Assembly (NCBI GenBank): GCA_947561585.1
Contig: CANNZV010000425.1
Coordinates: 124,001-188,000, forward strand
DNA from: Caprella mutica
Lineage: Eukaryota; Arthropoda; Malacostraca; Amphipoda; Caprellidae
Reading direction: 5' to 3'
DNA length: 64,000 nt
Shown here: piece after piece, positions 12,015 to 23,306 of the stretch
Position numbering within the stretch: the first letter of the stretch is position 1
How the letters are laid out: each line of letters starts with the position of its first letter
The notes under the pieces: generated by a model
Seen by the model: only the letters and a program-made list of their open reading frames with translations
Told to the model about the DNA's origin: nothing
Database searches by the model: none
Translations under genes and position numbers: made by a program

Positions 12015-12333
12015 TCATTTATACCATGTTTATCATTTTTTTAACGCTACTTGCAGTTTTAGAGGATAGCGCTAGGGTTATGCTTTTCAACTACGAGGTC
12101 TTAGAATTTTGTGTTAGGTAGGCTCGTAGGCTTCATTTACTATCACCTCTTCATTTTCCTCTTCCATCCGTGAGTGCAGCCACCGGTGCTTGTGTCACGT
12201 TTCGTCACATTCCTTGATAAGTGACTTTGTTCATGGAGCCACTTTCCTTTCTGACTGCTTCTTCCTATCTCTTGTATTTAATTTCCTTTTGACGTCAGTG
12301 ATATGGCATTTAATTCCGAAGCAGACGTCAAAC
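12015..12333 (+). mobile_element. Dispersed repeat DR1, most complete copy
   Basis: Matches the reverse complement of 43162-43560 over roughly 320 bases with clear collinearity: accatgtttatca, taacgctacttgca, tagaggatagcgctagg, caactacgaggtcttaga, ccatccgtgagtgcag, gtcacattccttg, cctttctgactgcttcttcc, aatttccttttgac. No frame is conserved between the copies, so it is called a non-coding or decayed mobile repeat. Confidence 0.88.
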
Positions 12334-12357
12334 CCCTACTAGACTAATTAATTATCA

Positions 12358-12415
12358 TAAGGTGGTTTAAATTAAGATGGTTTAACATAAGACGGTTTAA
12401 CACTGTATGGTTTAG
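12358..12415. repeat. 15-bp tandem repeat, right part
   Basis: Four degenerate units (ttaagatggtttaacataag and variants) continue the array that stops at 11943, in the same orientation. This indicates that the DR1-bearing segment interrupted a pre-existing array. Confidence 0.8.
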
Positions 12416-12542
12416 ATGTATAGAAGGGTTAGAGGCTTGCAAGGAAGATATGAGTGAGATGAACTAGTCTAAACAAACTAGAAATAATATTTTTCTCTCT
12501 TATCCAAACAATTTAGTGGTTACCCTTAATTTGATTCACGTG

Positions 12543-13000
12543 TGCATGGTTGAATCGTTCTGTGTTTCGTGTGGTTGAATCGTACTGTGTTTCGTGTGGT
12601 TGAATCGTACTGTGTTTCGTGTGGTTGAATCGTACTGTGTTTCGTGTGGTTGAATCGTACTGTGTTTCGTGTGGTTGAATCGTACTGTGTTTCGTGTGGT
12701 TGAATCGTACTGTGTTTCGTGTGGTTGAATCGTACTGTGTTTCGTGTGGTTGAATCGTACTGTGTTTCGTGTGGTTGAATCGTACTGTGTTTCGTGTGGT
12801 TGAATCGTACTGTGTTTCGTGTGGTTGAATCGTACTGTGTTTCATGTGGTTGAATCGTACTGTTTCGTGTGGTTGAATCGTACTGTGTTTCATGTGGTTG
12901 AATCGTACTGTGTTTCGTGTGGTTGAATCGTACTGTGTTTCGTGTGGTTGAATCGTACTGTGTTTCGTGTGGTTGAATCGTACTGTGTTTCGTGTGGTTG
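12543..13000. repeat. 23-bp minisatellite, about 20 copies
   Basis: The unit is gtggttgaatcgtactgtgt plus ttc. It is almost invariant, apart from cat for cgt in three copies and one copy near 12860 that lacks two bases. The high uniformity suggests recent amplification. Confidence 0.97.
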
Positions 13001-13146
13001 CCTACTTTTACCCATTAACAAAATTCTGATGGGGAAATATAAGATCAAAATAATAATTCATTAACGTGAGTGTTATTACACTGTGAAACTAGTTCAACTA
13101 CATTCCAATATTGATATGTTATACAAACTTCAACTATTGAATTACA

Positions 13147-13740
13147 TCCCTGTCTATCCATATCTATTTCCATCTATTCTATCCCTATTTACCCCTATCT
13201 TCTATCCTTATTCACCCCTATCTGCTATCCCTATATCTACCCCTATCTATCCCTATCTATCCCCATCTATCCCTATCTATCCCTATCTATCCCTATCTAT
13301 CCCTATCTATCCCCATCTTTCCCTATCTATCCCCATCTACTCCTAACTATCCCTATCTATCCTCATCTACCCTTATCTATACTCCTATCTACCCTTATCT
13401 ATCCCTATCTACCCCTATCTATCCTTTTCTATATCTATTTATCCCTATCTATCCCTATCTATCCCCATCTTTCCCTATCTATCCCCATCTACTCTTAACT
13501 ATCCCTATCTATCCTCATCTACCCTTATCTACCCCTATCTACCCTTATCTATCCCTATCTACCCCATCTTCCCCTATCTATCCTTTTCTATATCTATTTA
13601 TCCCTATCTATCCCTATCTATCACCATCTACCCCTATCTATGCCTATCTACCCCTATTTATCCCCATCTACCCCTATCTATCCCTTTCTATATCTATTTA
13701 TCCCTATCTATCACTATCTATCCCTATCTATCCCTATCTA
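13147..13740. repeat. 10-bp (ccctatctat) array with higher-order structure
   Basis: The basic unit is ccctatctat with cccc, cctc and acc variants. Rare words recur in order: ccccatcttt at 13311 and 13463, and ccttttctatatctattt near 13423 and 13582. Blocks about 150-160 bp long were therefore duplicated after the basic array formed. Confidence 0.93.
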
Positions 13741-13814
13741 AAGAGTTCAGTGATGGTTTAACTAACCGTCACTAATAGTGTTCCTCTGTAAACATACAAT
13801 TATTACCCTCTAGT

Positions 13815-13841
13815 CCCCCCCCCCTCATCATCCCCCCCCCC
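13815..13841 (+). repeat. Two C10 tracts separated by tcatcat
   Basis: Ten Cs at 13815-13824 and ten at 13832-13841. Such tracts can expand or be mis-sequenced, so the exact length is uncertain. Confidence 0.85.
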
Positions 13842-13949
13842 TTTGCGTGAGAGCCACGGACTGTAAACAAACCAAAATTAACGACCTACATTCAACCGAA
13901 ACTTTTTAAATTTGTTAAGAAATATCCTGAGGTGTAGAAGCCTCTTGTA

Positions 13950-14350
13950 GGAGACTTGTGTAGGTATATTTGTGTAGTTGAGTAGGTTTATTTGTGTAGT
14001 TGATTAGGTATACTTGTGTAGCTGTGTAATCTGTAGGTATACTTGTGTAGCTGTGTAATCTGTAGGTATACTTGTGTAGCTGTGTTATGTGAAGATGATA
14101 GGTAGTACCTACACTTGTGTAGTTGTGTGGTTCATAGATATACTTTGAGTATTTGTGTAGGTATATTTATGTAATTGCGTATGTATACTTGTTTAGTTGT
14201 GTAGGTAGACTTGTGTAGTCTGCTTGTGTACCTACTTATATGCATAGTAAATAAATAGTTAATTTACTATGCTTATATGTAGGTGAGAGGTATCCCTGTG
14301 TAGCTCTGTTATGTGTAGAACTTGTGTTGTTGTAGGCATACTTGTGTAGT
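13950..14350. repeat. Degenerate 27-29 bp tandem repeat
   Basis: Units contain gtaggtatacttgtgtagct with a variable tgtgtaatct tail. Copies at 14030-14090 are regular and the rest are diverged. An imperfect hairpin lies within it at 14230-14284. Confidence 0.8.
14230..14284. repeat. 23-bp imperfect inverted repeat inside the array
   Basis: acctacttatatgcatagta and its following aat pair with the reverse complement atttactatgcttatatgta plus ggt, with about three mismatches and a 9-base loop. Confidence 0.75.
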
Positions 14351-14756
14351 TAATATACAAATACTTTAATATATATTTTGTTACTTATAATAAATTTTCT
14401 AAGTCTGGCCAAGAGTTTTTCTTTTAAATTGAATATTCATCATGACAAAAAAATAATTCAATTTACCCTAAAATAACCAAAGTTTTCTTTTATAGAAAAC
14501 GATTTGTTTCAAGGGGAAACCATCGAATATTTTATTTCTTTAAATTTATTTTTAAAATACATATACAATTACATTAATAAATATGACTAATTTTCCTCCT
14601 CCATTGCAAGTACTAATGCACGTAACTACAGCATGACTCAGCAAAAATACACTCCACTGTGACTATTTACACAAATAATTCAAATGAAAACAAACCTTAT
14701 AATGAAGTCTTTGATTCTCTATTAGGGCGCCAATGAATGCAGTGTGTCAGTGTGCA
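14351..14756. other. No gene recognised
   Basis: AT-rich spacer between two arrays. Confidence 0.5.
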
Positions 14757-15535
14757 CTTGGGAGTGAGTGCTACTTGTACTTGTAAATCAATAGTAAGTA
14801 TTTGTTAGTTGTACTTGTACTTGTAGATCAATAATAAGTATTTGTTAGTTGTACTTGTACTTGTAGATCAATAATAAGTATTTGTTAGTTGTACTTGTAC
14901 TTGTAGATCAATAATAAGTATTTATTACTTGTACTTGTAAATCAATAATAAGTATTTGTTAGTTGTACTTGTACTTGTAGATCAATAATAAGTATTTGAT
15001 AGTTGTACTTGTACTTGTAGATCAATAATAAGTATTTATTACTAGTACTTGTACTTGTAAATCAATAATAAGTATTTGTTACTTGTACTTGTAAATCAAT
15101 AATCAGTATTTGTTAGTTGTATATCAATAATAAGCATTTGTTACTTGTACTTGTAGATTAACAGTAGATATGCACTTGTTACATGGGAGTGAATACTACT
15201 TGTATTAGTAGATAAATAGTAGGTATTTACTTGTTATGAGTACTTGTACTTGTAAATCAATAATAAATATGCACTTGCTACTTGTAATGTAGATCAGATG
15301 TAAATATATATTTGCTACCTGTACTTGTAGATAAACAGAAAATAGTCACTTGCTATTTGTAACTACTTGCACTTGCACATCAATATTAATTACACACTTG
15401 GTATTTATTAAGCTTATCACTTGTACTTATAGATGAATAGTAAGTAAGTATGCACTTGCTACTTGTTACAATTACTATATGTACTTGTAGGTGATAGTAT
15501 GTTCCACTTGCTACCACTAATGCAAACCATTAGTA
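14757..15535. repeat. 40-bp tandem repeat with decaying right side
   Basis: The regular unit (14780-15120) joins acttgtacttgtagatcaat to aataagtatttgttagttgt. From about 15130 units become irregular, keeping only acttgtacttgta and atcaata words. This is again a uniform core with a degraded edge. Confidence 0.9.
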
Positions 15536-16145
15536 CTTGTAATTAAATAATATTCTAATACCGAACCTTCCACTTGTTCTTACATTTACTTAATTTGTGA
15601 ATTTGTTAAAGATAATATATCTGGTGCTTATAGTTTGCTTCAAAGTAATGATATTACTATATTTATACACACTGTATTTCATCTAATTATAAAGTTTTAT
15701 AAACATTAATTCCTTTCATCAATTTGTGAAGAAGTTCATATCTTATTTAAATACTGAATAACAAGTCTATTTCCAAACTCATTAATGTATAAAATTTAAA
15801 GTAATTATGTTAAACTATCTATTAGAAGTTTTTTTTACCTTTAACATATTTTCATCATTATTCACCGTGGCATCCAATATAGTAAAGGATATAACCAATG
15901 ATTTTTAGGCAGCATTATCAGCATAGTATATTCAGACTAATTTCAGAAATGGATGATTATTTTCCGTAGAGTTATGGACTAATAAAGTTTACTCACGCTC
16001 CACCGACTGTTAGTTTCGCCTACAACGATTGGTAACGCTCAAACTTTGGTAATTAATTAACACGGTTGATGTACATTCTCACAGATACATTAGATCGTAA
16101 AATGCTGATGATAGTTTGAATATTGCTCATTGGGTATGCCTTTAT
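15536..16145. other. No gene recognised
   Basis: AT-rich. No long frames, arrays or inverted repeats seen. Confidence 0.5.
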
Positions 16146-16340
16146 GCATATAGTTTATTTCTGGTAACATAGAGATTGATTAGAAACGGATTTTTTTATT
16201 TGCAGTGCCTACTTAATCATTTGCATAAATAATTGGAAAATATTGTCACTTTCTCATATATATGGTTTATTTGTGGCAACATATAGATTGATTAGAAACT
16301 ATTTTAGAGATTATTATTTACATAAATAACCAAAATCTTA
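16146..16340. repeat. Imperfect tandem duplication, period ~112 bp
   Basis: The segment with tagtttatttctggtaacat and agattgattagaaac (from 16151) is repeated from about 16263 with a few substitutions, followed in both by an 'acataaataa' stretch. Confidence 0.8.
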
Positions 16341-16930
16341 ATGGAAAACAGTACCGCTTTTTTTAATATTATAAGCATAGTTGCTATTGCAGGAATAATT
16401 TATTCAGCTAAGCTTTTCTTACTGCGAAAGTTAATTATAACTTTCACCAGTGTCTATCTATACTAGTGGCCATCATATTTTATATTCAAGATTAAATGTA
16501 GAATCCTTTTTGCTATTTTGAGGAGAGCCTTAATTTACGAGTTGGAATACAGTGTTGCCTAATTCATTTTAAGTCTTTTCTGAGCCGAATTTACAGGTGC
16601 TCCTCATACCAGAGACTACTTAAGGACAACGAGTGGAGTATAAAAGCCAGCCAGTGTTTTTATACAGGGATATTCTGTCATATTTCATAGCTTCAAGTGC
16701 CCTAATATATCACAAGCATTGGTATTATCCTTCAGTACTGTCAGTTTTAACGTGCTGGCTGCCGATGGAAAGTGCTGAAGTTCTATAAATCAGGGTATAT
16801 TTAGAGCTGCACTTAGCACACTTCATGCTGCTATTAACAATCAATTAGGGAGAAATGGTCTGAGAGTAGCTACCTACCTATTGACTCAGTCCATATATCA
16901 ACATAATGATCAGGGGAGAAGTGCTGTAAG
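16341..16930. other. No gene recognised
   Basis: Mixed composition, somewhat GC-richer than average at 16500-16900, with no supported frame or repeat. Confidence 0.45.
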
Positions 16931-17128
16931 TAGGGTAAGCTCCGAGATATCGGACAGTTCTACATTTTCGATCATTTAAAACAAACACTTCTATAATGAG
17001 TTTTATTTATTTTTGTTTAAAAAAAATTGATTAGACAATATGAATGATAATAATTATCAAACTCGTTGTTTTAATTTTTTTATATGGTCAAAAATATTGA
17101 ATCGTCCGATAATTCTGAACCTGCTCTA
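16931..17128. mobile_element. MITE family P1, degenerate copy
   Basis: The left end tagggtaagctccgagatat then cggacagttctacattttcg matches the P1 ends. The right end is the diverged inverse (aatcgtccgataattctgaa). The interior is AT-rich and has lost the palindromic core. Confidence 0.75.
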
Positions 17129-17159
17129 CTATTTATTACCCAGGTCGGGAGTCATGGTC

Positions 17160-17290
17160 GTACATCTGAAGATTAAAACCCCCACTTAATCTTCTACGGC
17201 CCAACGATAGCTCTCTCTAGGTGATATCTTTAGAAAGAAAAAAATTCTGGTGCCATTGATGATCAGGAGGGGCAGGCCCAACATAAATTT
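17160..17290. mobile_element. Possible P3-type inverted-repeat relic
   Basis: Contains gaagattaaaacccccactt and aatcttctacggcccaac, the two halves of the P3 palindrome in short form, then ggggcaggcccaacataa. Boundaries are unclear. Confidence 0.4.
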
Positions 17291-17362
17291 TTTTTATCAA
17301 TATTTGGTTACTATTTATTGGTCCGACACTCCATTAGTCTGAAAATTTTGCAGTTTATTTAT

Positions 17363-17500
17363 TATATAGCATCAAATATATATGTATCAGGGGCGTGCCG
17401 CCCCCCGAACCTCTCTGCCGGTCATAAAACAATCATGAAGTGTGCATTACAACAAACCAGCGGACACACAATAAACTAAATTATGTTTTCAATTAAATAA
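17363..17500 (+). mobile_element. Solo arm of GC-core inverted-repeat element (copy 1)
   Basis: The order gcatcaaatat, gccgccccccgaacctctct, cataaaacaatcatgaagtg, tacaacaaa is repeated in inverse orientation at 18490-18600 and, more diverged, in direct orientation from 18245. Confidence 0.75.
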
Positions 17501-17508
17501 TTCTAAGA

Positions 17509-17660
17509 GTGTTGACCAATGGGGTGTCTGACCAATGTGATGTCGGACTAATCGGATGTTGAACCAATGGGATTTCGAACCTATGGGATGTTGGACCAAA
17601 GGGGTGTCGGACCATTGACGTGTCGAACCATTGAAGTGTCGAACCAATGGTGTGTCGGAG
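17509..17660. repeat. Degenerate 16-17 bp tandem repeat, nine copies
   Basis: The unit approximates gtgtcggaccaatggg. Each copy differs by one to four bases, so the array is old or was never homogenised. Confidence 0.85.
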
Positions 17661-18235
17661 AAGTCCCTAAACAGCTCAGTATTGTGTGATCTCCGACTGA
17701 CAGTTTCGAATAAGTCTATTCAATCCACTTCAAGCCACCTATGGGTATACTGAGTACAAAACCTTTAAATATTTCATACCTGAATACCATCCATGCGGCT
17801 TCTCGTAGGACTTTTCATAGCCTTTACTGACATTTAAAGTCCACCAATAATAATTGATGTCTTACATTTTTCCAATCAACATTTTGACCTTCAATATTTT
17901 ACACCTCGTTTGACTTTACCAAGGTTTAACCAAATTAGAATTTATTGACATTCAATTTTCCTAGTATATTTCTTTATTTGAACTCCTCTTCTGAATGACA
18001 AGAATTCTGAATTATTGATCATGTTTCATTTTCACGACGGATTAGTTGTAAGATATTTTTATTTATTCCTTTTGGATATGAAAGGTCGTAATTAAATCCT
18101 ATATAAAACTATCAAGAATTGTTTTATTTATATGTTCACGTGAGAAATATTTTTTAAAACTTGAAAAAACTCAAATTATATGCATAAAAATAGCTATATG
18201 GTAAGGGTGTACCTTCTTTTGTTCCATTAAATATT
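17661..18235. other. No gene recognised
   Basis: AT-rich spacer between related inverted-repeat arms. It could be the interior of a larger composite element bounded by 17363 and 18600. Confidence 0.45.
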
Positions 18236-18600
18236 GAATAGAAGTAAGGAAACATCAAATATACTAATATTTGTATATCGGGGAGCGTGCTCCTCCCTCC
18301 CCATCCCAGATTTCCATGCAACAACAAAATAGCGGCTACAAAAAATTACATTACGCTTCAATATCAATTATTTAACGATATGTTCAGTGAGTATCATTTG
18401 TATTCCTCCATTTAGATATAAAAAATCTTTTACTCGGTAGAATAATTAATCTTTAGTCAATTGAAATCAAAGCAATATTGTAGTTTTTCATATCCGATAA
18501 TTTGTTGTACTGCACATTTCATGATTGTTTAATGACCTGGCAGGGGGGTTCGGGGGGATATATATCAGCATATTTGATGTTCCTATATATTATGCTATTA
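18236..18600. mobile_element. Inverted-repeat element, arms ~110 bp
   Basis: The left arm (aaacatcaaatatac, then cggggagcgtgctcctccct) pairs with the right arm read in reverse (ggaacatcaaatatgctgat, then ccccccgaacccccctgcc). Arms are diverged but collinear, with about 130 bases of unrelated AT-rich interior. No frame is present. Confidence 0.75.
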
Positions 18601-19084
18601 AAGAAGTCAATGTTAGTCGAAACTAAACACTCAGTCGAAACTAAAATGCACCTTTATCACCTATATACCTAAAATCCAAAGTAGTATAGAATGATATTAT
18701 TTACTATTATTGAACAATATAGCATAATACTATATAATGTAGTGTATTGAACTTATAACTATATTAATATCATGATTATTTTATCAAATAGGTACCTCTA
18801 TTGGATTTTTAGATTTATTGGATTCAGTAATAATTTATCAATTAGATTAAAGAACTTGAGATACGATAGCTAATTAAAAATGTTAAAGCTATCATAACTT
18901 TAAATATAACTTTCCATTATAAGTTTAATTTTAAAGACATCACTCATGTCATATAACTTCTGCACCAAACCCATTACTGTGATTGCCGTGAAGCTTATGT
19001 ACAACTTTCAATTACTTTTCTTCTTAATAACTTTGATTACTTGTATATATAATATTTTAGTCGTATATACAATATGATAGTATA
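18601..19084. other. No gene recognised
   Basis: Very AT-rich. Nothing else seen. Confidence 0.5.
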
Positions 19085-19278
19085 TAGGGTTAGTTCTTAA
19101 TTATCGGTCAGTACTGCATCTTCGGACATATAAAAAAAATTGTTATTATTACACAGTGCTATCTAATACTTCTGCAAACCCGGGTTTGCAGAAGTATTAG
19201 ATAGCACTGTGTAATAATAACAATTTTTCTTATATGTCCGAAGATGCAGTACTGACCGATAATTAAGAACTTACCCTA
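19085..19278. mobile_element. MITE family P1: 194-bp near-perfect palindrome
   Basis: The arms mirror each other about 19181/19182 (aaacccgggttt). The left end is tagggttagttcttaattat and the right end ataattaagaacttacccta. Only a few arm positions mismatch, for example gggtta versus gggtaa and a short A-run. The TA at both edges fits the TA target duplication of Tc1/mariner-like elements. The small divergence between arms suggests a young insertion. Confidence 0.93.
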
Positions 19279-19279
19279 T

Positions 19280-19495
19280 CGCTCATTTGCGTCAACACTG
19301 TCATAACTCTAAAAAAGCTATTTTTCAGGAGAGGCATTTTGGTACATGTAATTTACTTACATTTAATGGTATATCGTTAGGACATTTAGCCTCTCTAGCG
19401 GTACATTTTTGAGCTACAATTATGAAATTTTTACCAAAAAATAAGTACTTTAGGATTTTTTCCTATACGGAAAACTTAAAAATACATTTATTTGT
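19280..19495 (+). mobile_element. Dispersed repeat DR3, copy 2
   Basis: Directly abuts the P1 palindrome. It carries aacactgtcataact, agctatttttcaggagag, ttaatggtatatcgtt and ctctagcggt in the same order as 10130-10365. Confidence 0.85.
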
Positions 19496-20579
19496 GTTTG
19501 TGACTTTGTTCTTGCCAACGAGCGATATATTCCTATATTTAAATATATATTTAAATTTAGATATGGTTTAGATACGAATTTATGAATTAGATAATAGATA
19601 TGGTTTAGATACTAATTTAGATACGAATTGAGATGTGATCTAAAATTATGATATTTATCTTTTTATTCGATTGATAATGTTAGATCACATTGAAACCGTT
19701 CGATAACTCGGAACTTACCCTAGTACAACGATGTCTACAAGTGTAGTACTGGATTAGTTCGAGAATAGATAATACATTCGTTCATATCAATATTAACCAA
19801 CTGTAAAAGCAAACTCTAATCCAACCCTCAATTTTTGACCTGGCGTAAGCTTTCCGACAGTCAAAGGATTAAATCATAGAATGTTTTCTAAACTTTGAAT
19901 AAACTGAATGAAAACAGGGTGGGTGGTGACAAAATGAACCGAACACAACTGCCATGCACTTAAGAATTCACTCTATCGGCATTTTCCGATATTGAACGAT
20001 GTTATTTTGGTTCTCATTAACTGAAGTACCTTTAAATGAGCGCTGAAATATTTCTATATATAGGTATGGTGAATCAACCTTTAGCTCGAGCTATCTATAG
20101 ATTTTGAAGAGAGAGATTCTGACTCACAAATGCCGCTGCTTGCTTTTAATCCATGAAACATATATGTATGCTTTATTCATAAAGGAATAGTTCGATAGAA
20201 TTTTGTATTATGATAATTATTTCCCTGCTTGCATCCATATTTTAATGATGGAGATATGATACAGTAATAAAACTATAAGAAGAATGAGGTACGAAAACAA
20301 ATATATATTGAAAGAAATACGGTTTATAGATTTTATTTTTACATTCTACAATCTACGTGATAAGCCAGGGACTGGAATAACTTTGAAATTCAATATTATC
20401 CTGATTATCCTTCATTATTGATACTATTTCATCCTTACTATATTGATTTCAGTTATTATTTGAAACCATTAATGCGATCACTAAATTATAGGGTTCATCT
20501 ATTCTTATAATGCAGTGGAAGAGTTACTTTTAATTAATGTTTTCTATAACCTGAATGGCAACAAAATAATTTCATCTTC
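19496..20579. other. No gene; a short 'gatatggttta' repeat
   Basis: At 19558-19640 the words gatatggtttagatac and aatttagatacgaatt recur two or three times. The rest is unassigned AT-rich sequence. Confidence 0.45.
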
Positions 20580-20952
20580 TGTTAACTTTCTCTCTCCTTC
20601 ACAGCCCTTCTTCTTCTTTCTCCATCACTTCAAACCTTCCCCTTCCTTTTATTACAACTCTTCCTTTCCCATCACTATCCAATTCATCCCTTCATTACAC
20701 CCCTTCTCTTCCTTTCGTAACACCTTTCCCTTCTCTTTCTCCCTTTCTCTATCTCTAAAAATGCCAAGTATTCCAGATAGTCCATTTTCATTCAGCTCCA
20801 GGCACCTGATTTCTTTCGACATCCCTCCATTTTTATTTCTGCAAATGGCCAATCTTTTCCATCCGCAACTACGAAGAGTAGACAACTTGGGACTCTTTTA
20901 TCTCCTTGCTCTTTATCTCAATGTCTTGTTTTGGCTTTCTTTCCTCAACTGA
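20580..20952 (+). other. Pyrimidine-rich tract with a weak open frame
   Basis: From 20580 to 20758 the + strand is dominated by C and T (ctctctccttcacagccctt). A frame from the ATG at 20761 to the stop at 20950-20952 encodes 63 residues ending in a hydrophobic stretch (LGLFYLLALYLNVLFWLSFL). The pyrimidine tract and ttcacag could be a splice acceptor, but compositional bias alone can produce both. I do not call a gene. Confidence 0.25.
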
Positions 20953-22161
20953 AATCTTCGAAATGCCCTAATTGAATGAAACGAAAAACTGGATAAGGAG
21001 GACTTCAAATTGGCCTGAAGAGTCCATTTAGCTTATCAACATATTAAACACTCGAGTCAGTTGTATAAAATATGTTCATTGTGTCCCGTAGAAAAATTGT
21101 GTCCCTCCACTTTTGAATTTAAAAAATGAATATTGAATGTCATAAAGATAGTATTATAATTATAGTATTGTTCTAGAATATAAAAGTTGCATATTTTTCC
21201 ATATTAAAAATATCGTTCTTTTGTATATTGCAATTCAAAGATAAAATGATTTTTCAGTGGTATTAAAAATTATATTGAAAATTTGAAAGTACAGATTTGC
21301 TTTTATTTCATAGGAATCATTTTATAACTATTTTATATTCCATTTAAATCATCAAGTGATTTTACCAATGATTTAAATTATGGTGGGGCAAAGGAAGATT
21401 ATGCATGGCAACTTCGTATTTACCTTCGATGCAGCAGAAATAGCGAAGAAATAGCGAAAATTTTGCCTGAATGACAGAGCTTCTTAAATGTTTTATTCCA
21501 GTCTTCAATAAAAACTGTCGCAGTAAATTTAAAATCAATCGTAACTTGAATAAATCGATAATATTTGGTTCTATCAATACGTTAAAAAAATAAGGAGAGA
21601 GAATAAAATTATCATGAAATTCAAGTTGAAACCAACATAATATTTTAAAGTTATCCTCATATGCTTAACTTATTCCCATTTATATGACTCCCCTGAAATT
21701 TAATTTAACATAAAATAATAATAATAAAGTTTATCAAACATAAAAAAGATACATACATTTTCGAAATTCAAACCAATATATACAAATAATTAATACCATT
21801 ATAGCATCTACATAGAAGCCATTCAGGCAGAGCTTCTTTAAATACCATTCAATTGAAATGCTAAAGCATTGCGTGTATCATTCTTCTGTTCATCAATAAT
21901 AGAAGACGAGGCGTAGCTGAAGGCGCTTTTATACCTAGATAGGGAAACTGTTTTTTATTCCACTCCCGTTAATATTATTTGTGCGCTGATATTGGAATAC
22001 TCATTGGGGCGAGAAAGATATATTATCTTATCGTGATTTTTCCCGACTCTCTGTCCAATATGCAATAAATATTTTAGGGTTCATCTATACCCTATCGCTG
22101 GATAGACGGCTCAGGGATATCTGAACGTGCCCCGGTTTTAGTACATCCCGCTTTTATAAGT
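20953..22161. other. No gene; half-copy of P3 near 21377
   Basis: aaattatggtggggcaaagg then aagattatgca at 21377-21405 resembles one P3 arm. The rest is AT-rich with no supported frame. Confidence 0.45.
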
Positions 22162-22193
22162 TTCTAATTGCGAGACATGTCTCGCAATTAGAA
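22162..22193. repeat. Perfect 32-bp palindrome
   Basis: ttctaattgcgagaca is followed immediately by its exact reverse complement, with no loop. It sits alone, without surrounding arms. Confidence 0.95.
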
Positions 22194-22314
22194 CAGTACG
22201 TGAACATAGAAAAAGGATAGAAATTAATTAACTCTGGCAATAATCATTGAAACACTGTGTTTAAACGTAATTAAAACTCTGAAGATAATTTTCTTTCAGT
22301 CTACTTCATAGAAA

Positions 22315-22914
22315 ACTAGATTACGTGCACTCGATAGAGCGCATACCTTCGCCACCGCTTATCCGTTTGCTACCAAAATCTGATAAACTGGTGACTGGAT
22401 AGTGACCAATCGATCCACCAAGTAACATGTAATATGGTTCAATATTTTCTTGAGTTATTGAGTTATGAATGACCTTGACCTTGAACTTTGACTGGATCGC
22501 TCCCAAAATTTTACCAGATGGTTCGTGGACATTGTCCAATCTTCCAATCAAATTTCAGACAATTTGGTTGAATACTTTTTGAGTTATGAAGTTATAAATG
22601 GCCTTGACCTTGATCTTTGACCTTTCACCCGATCGCTCTCAAAATCTAACAAAATGGTTCCTTCATATTGACCAATCATCCCACCAAGTTTCATGCAATA
22701 TGGTTCAATAGTTTTTGAGTTATAGATGACCATGACCTTGACATTTGACCGGGTCACTCCCCAAATTCTACCAGCAGGTCACTGGACAAGGACCAATCGT
22801 TTCACCAAATTTCAGGCAATTTGGCTGAATACTTTTTCAGTTATGCGAATAACAAGATGATAAATAAATGAATGCCGTCAATAATATAACCTTCCCGCAT
22901 TCTGCGAAGGTAAT
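22315..22914. mobile_element. ~600-bp 'GACCTTGACC' dispersed element, copy 1
   Basis: Shares start (actagatta.gtgcactcg, then tagagcgcataccttcgcc), internal repeats and end (accttcccgcattctgc, then aaggtaat) with 37265-37863 in the same orientation. Internally, a ~140-bp module (atgaccttgacc, cggatcgctcccaaaatt, accaatcg, caatttggttgaatactttt, gagttat) is repeated about four times. taccttcgc near the start and gcgaaggta at the end form short inverted termini. I recall similar elements with accttcgcc...gaaggtaat ends in other animals but cannot verify this. No protein-coding frame. Confidence 0.85.
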
Positions 22915-23035
22915 GAGATGCTTAATAAGGAGTTACATTTGTAAATGACTTGAAGCTTACCTCAGTATTAGATATATTTATTTCTAATAGAGAGTCGTGG
23001 TTTTGCTCATAAAAGTGGGGCCTGCCCATATCTAT

Positions 23036-23200
23036 GTAAGGTCCATAAAACGCCGCGTTTTCACGGTTAAATGAAAGAAAAGCAAATTTGCAGTCTATAG
23101 TAGCGTTTCTACCGCCTTCCGTTCATTTAACCGTGAGTAGTTGAAGAGGTGTAAACTGGGCAGTAGAACCGCGGCGTTTCATCCGATAGTATAGAATTGG
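23036..23200. mobile_element. Inverted-repeat element with 'aacgccgcgtttt' end
   Basis: aaaacgccgcgttttcacgg then ttaaatga near the left edge faces ttcatttaaccgtgag and ccgcggcgtttcatccgata on the right. It shares its left word with the degenerate array at 612-818. Confidence 0.7.
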
Positions 23201-23306
23201 CCTAACACATAAGGGAAGTCTCGCATTTCGCCATCGAAGATTAAGATGGGACAAGATCATCTATGATTAGAGTAGAACATCCTCTCTGAGACTGGATTGA
23301 ATGCAT

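Noticed and set aside
20515..20952. 145-codon Ser/Phe/Pro-rich frame as a gene
   Set aside because: The first two thirds are a pyrimidine tract that avoids stops by composition. Only the last ~60 codons are at all protein-like.
22330..22350. tRNA gene suggested by ctcgatagagcgcata
   Set aside because: Only a box-A/D-arm-like word; no anticodon arm, T-arm or box B at the right distance.
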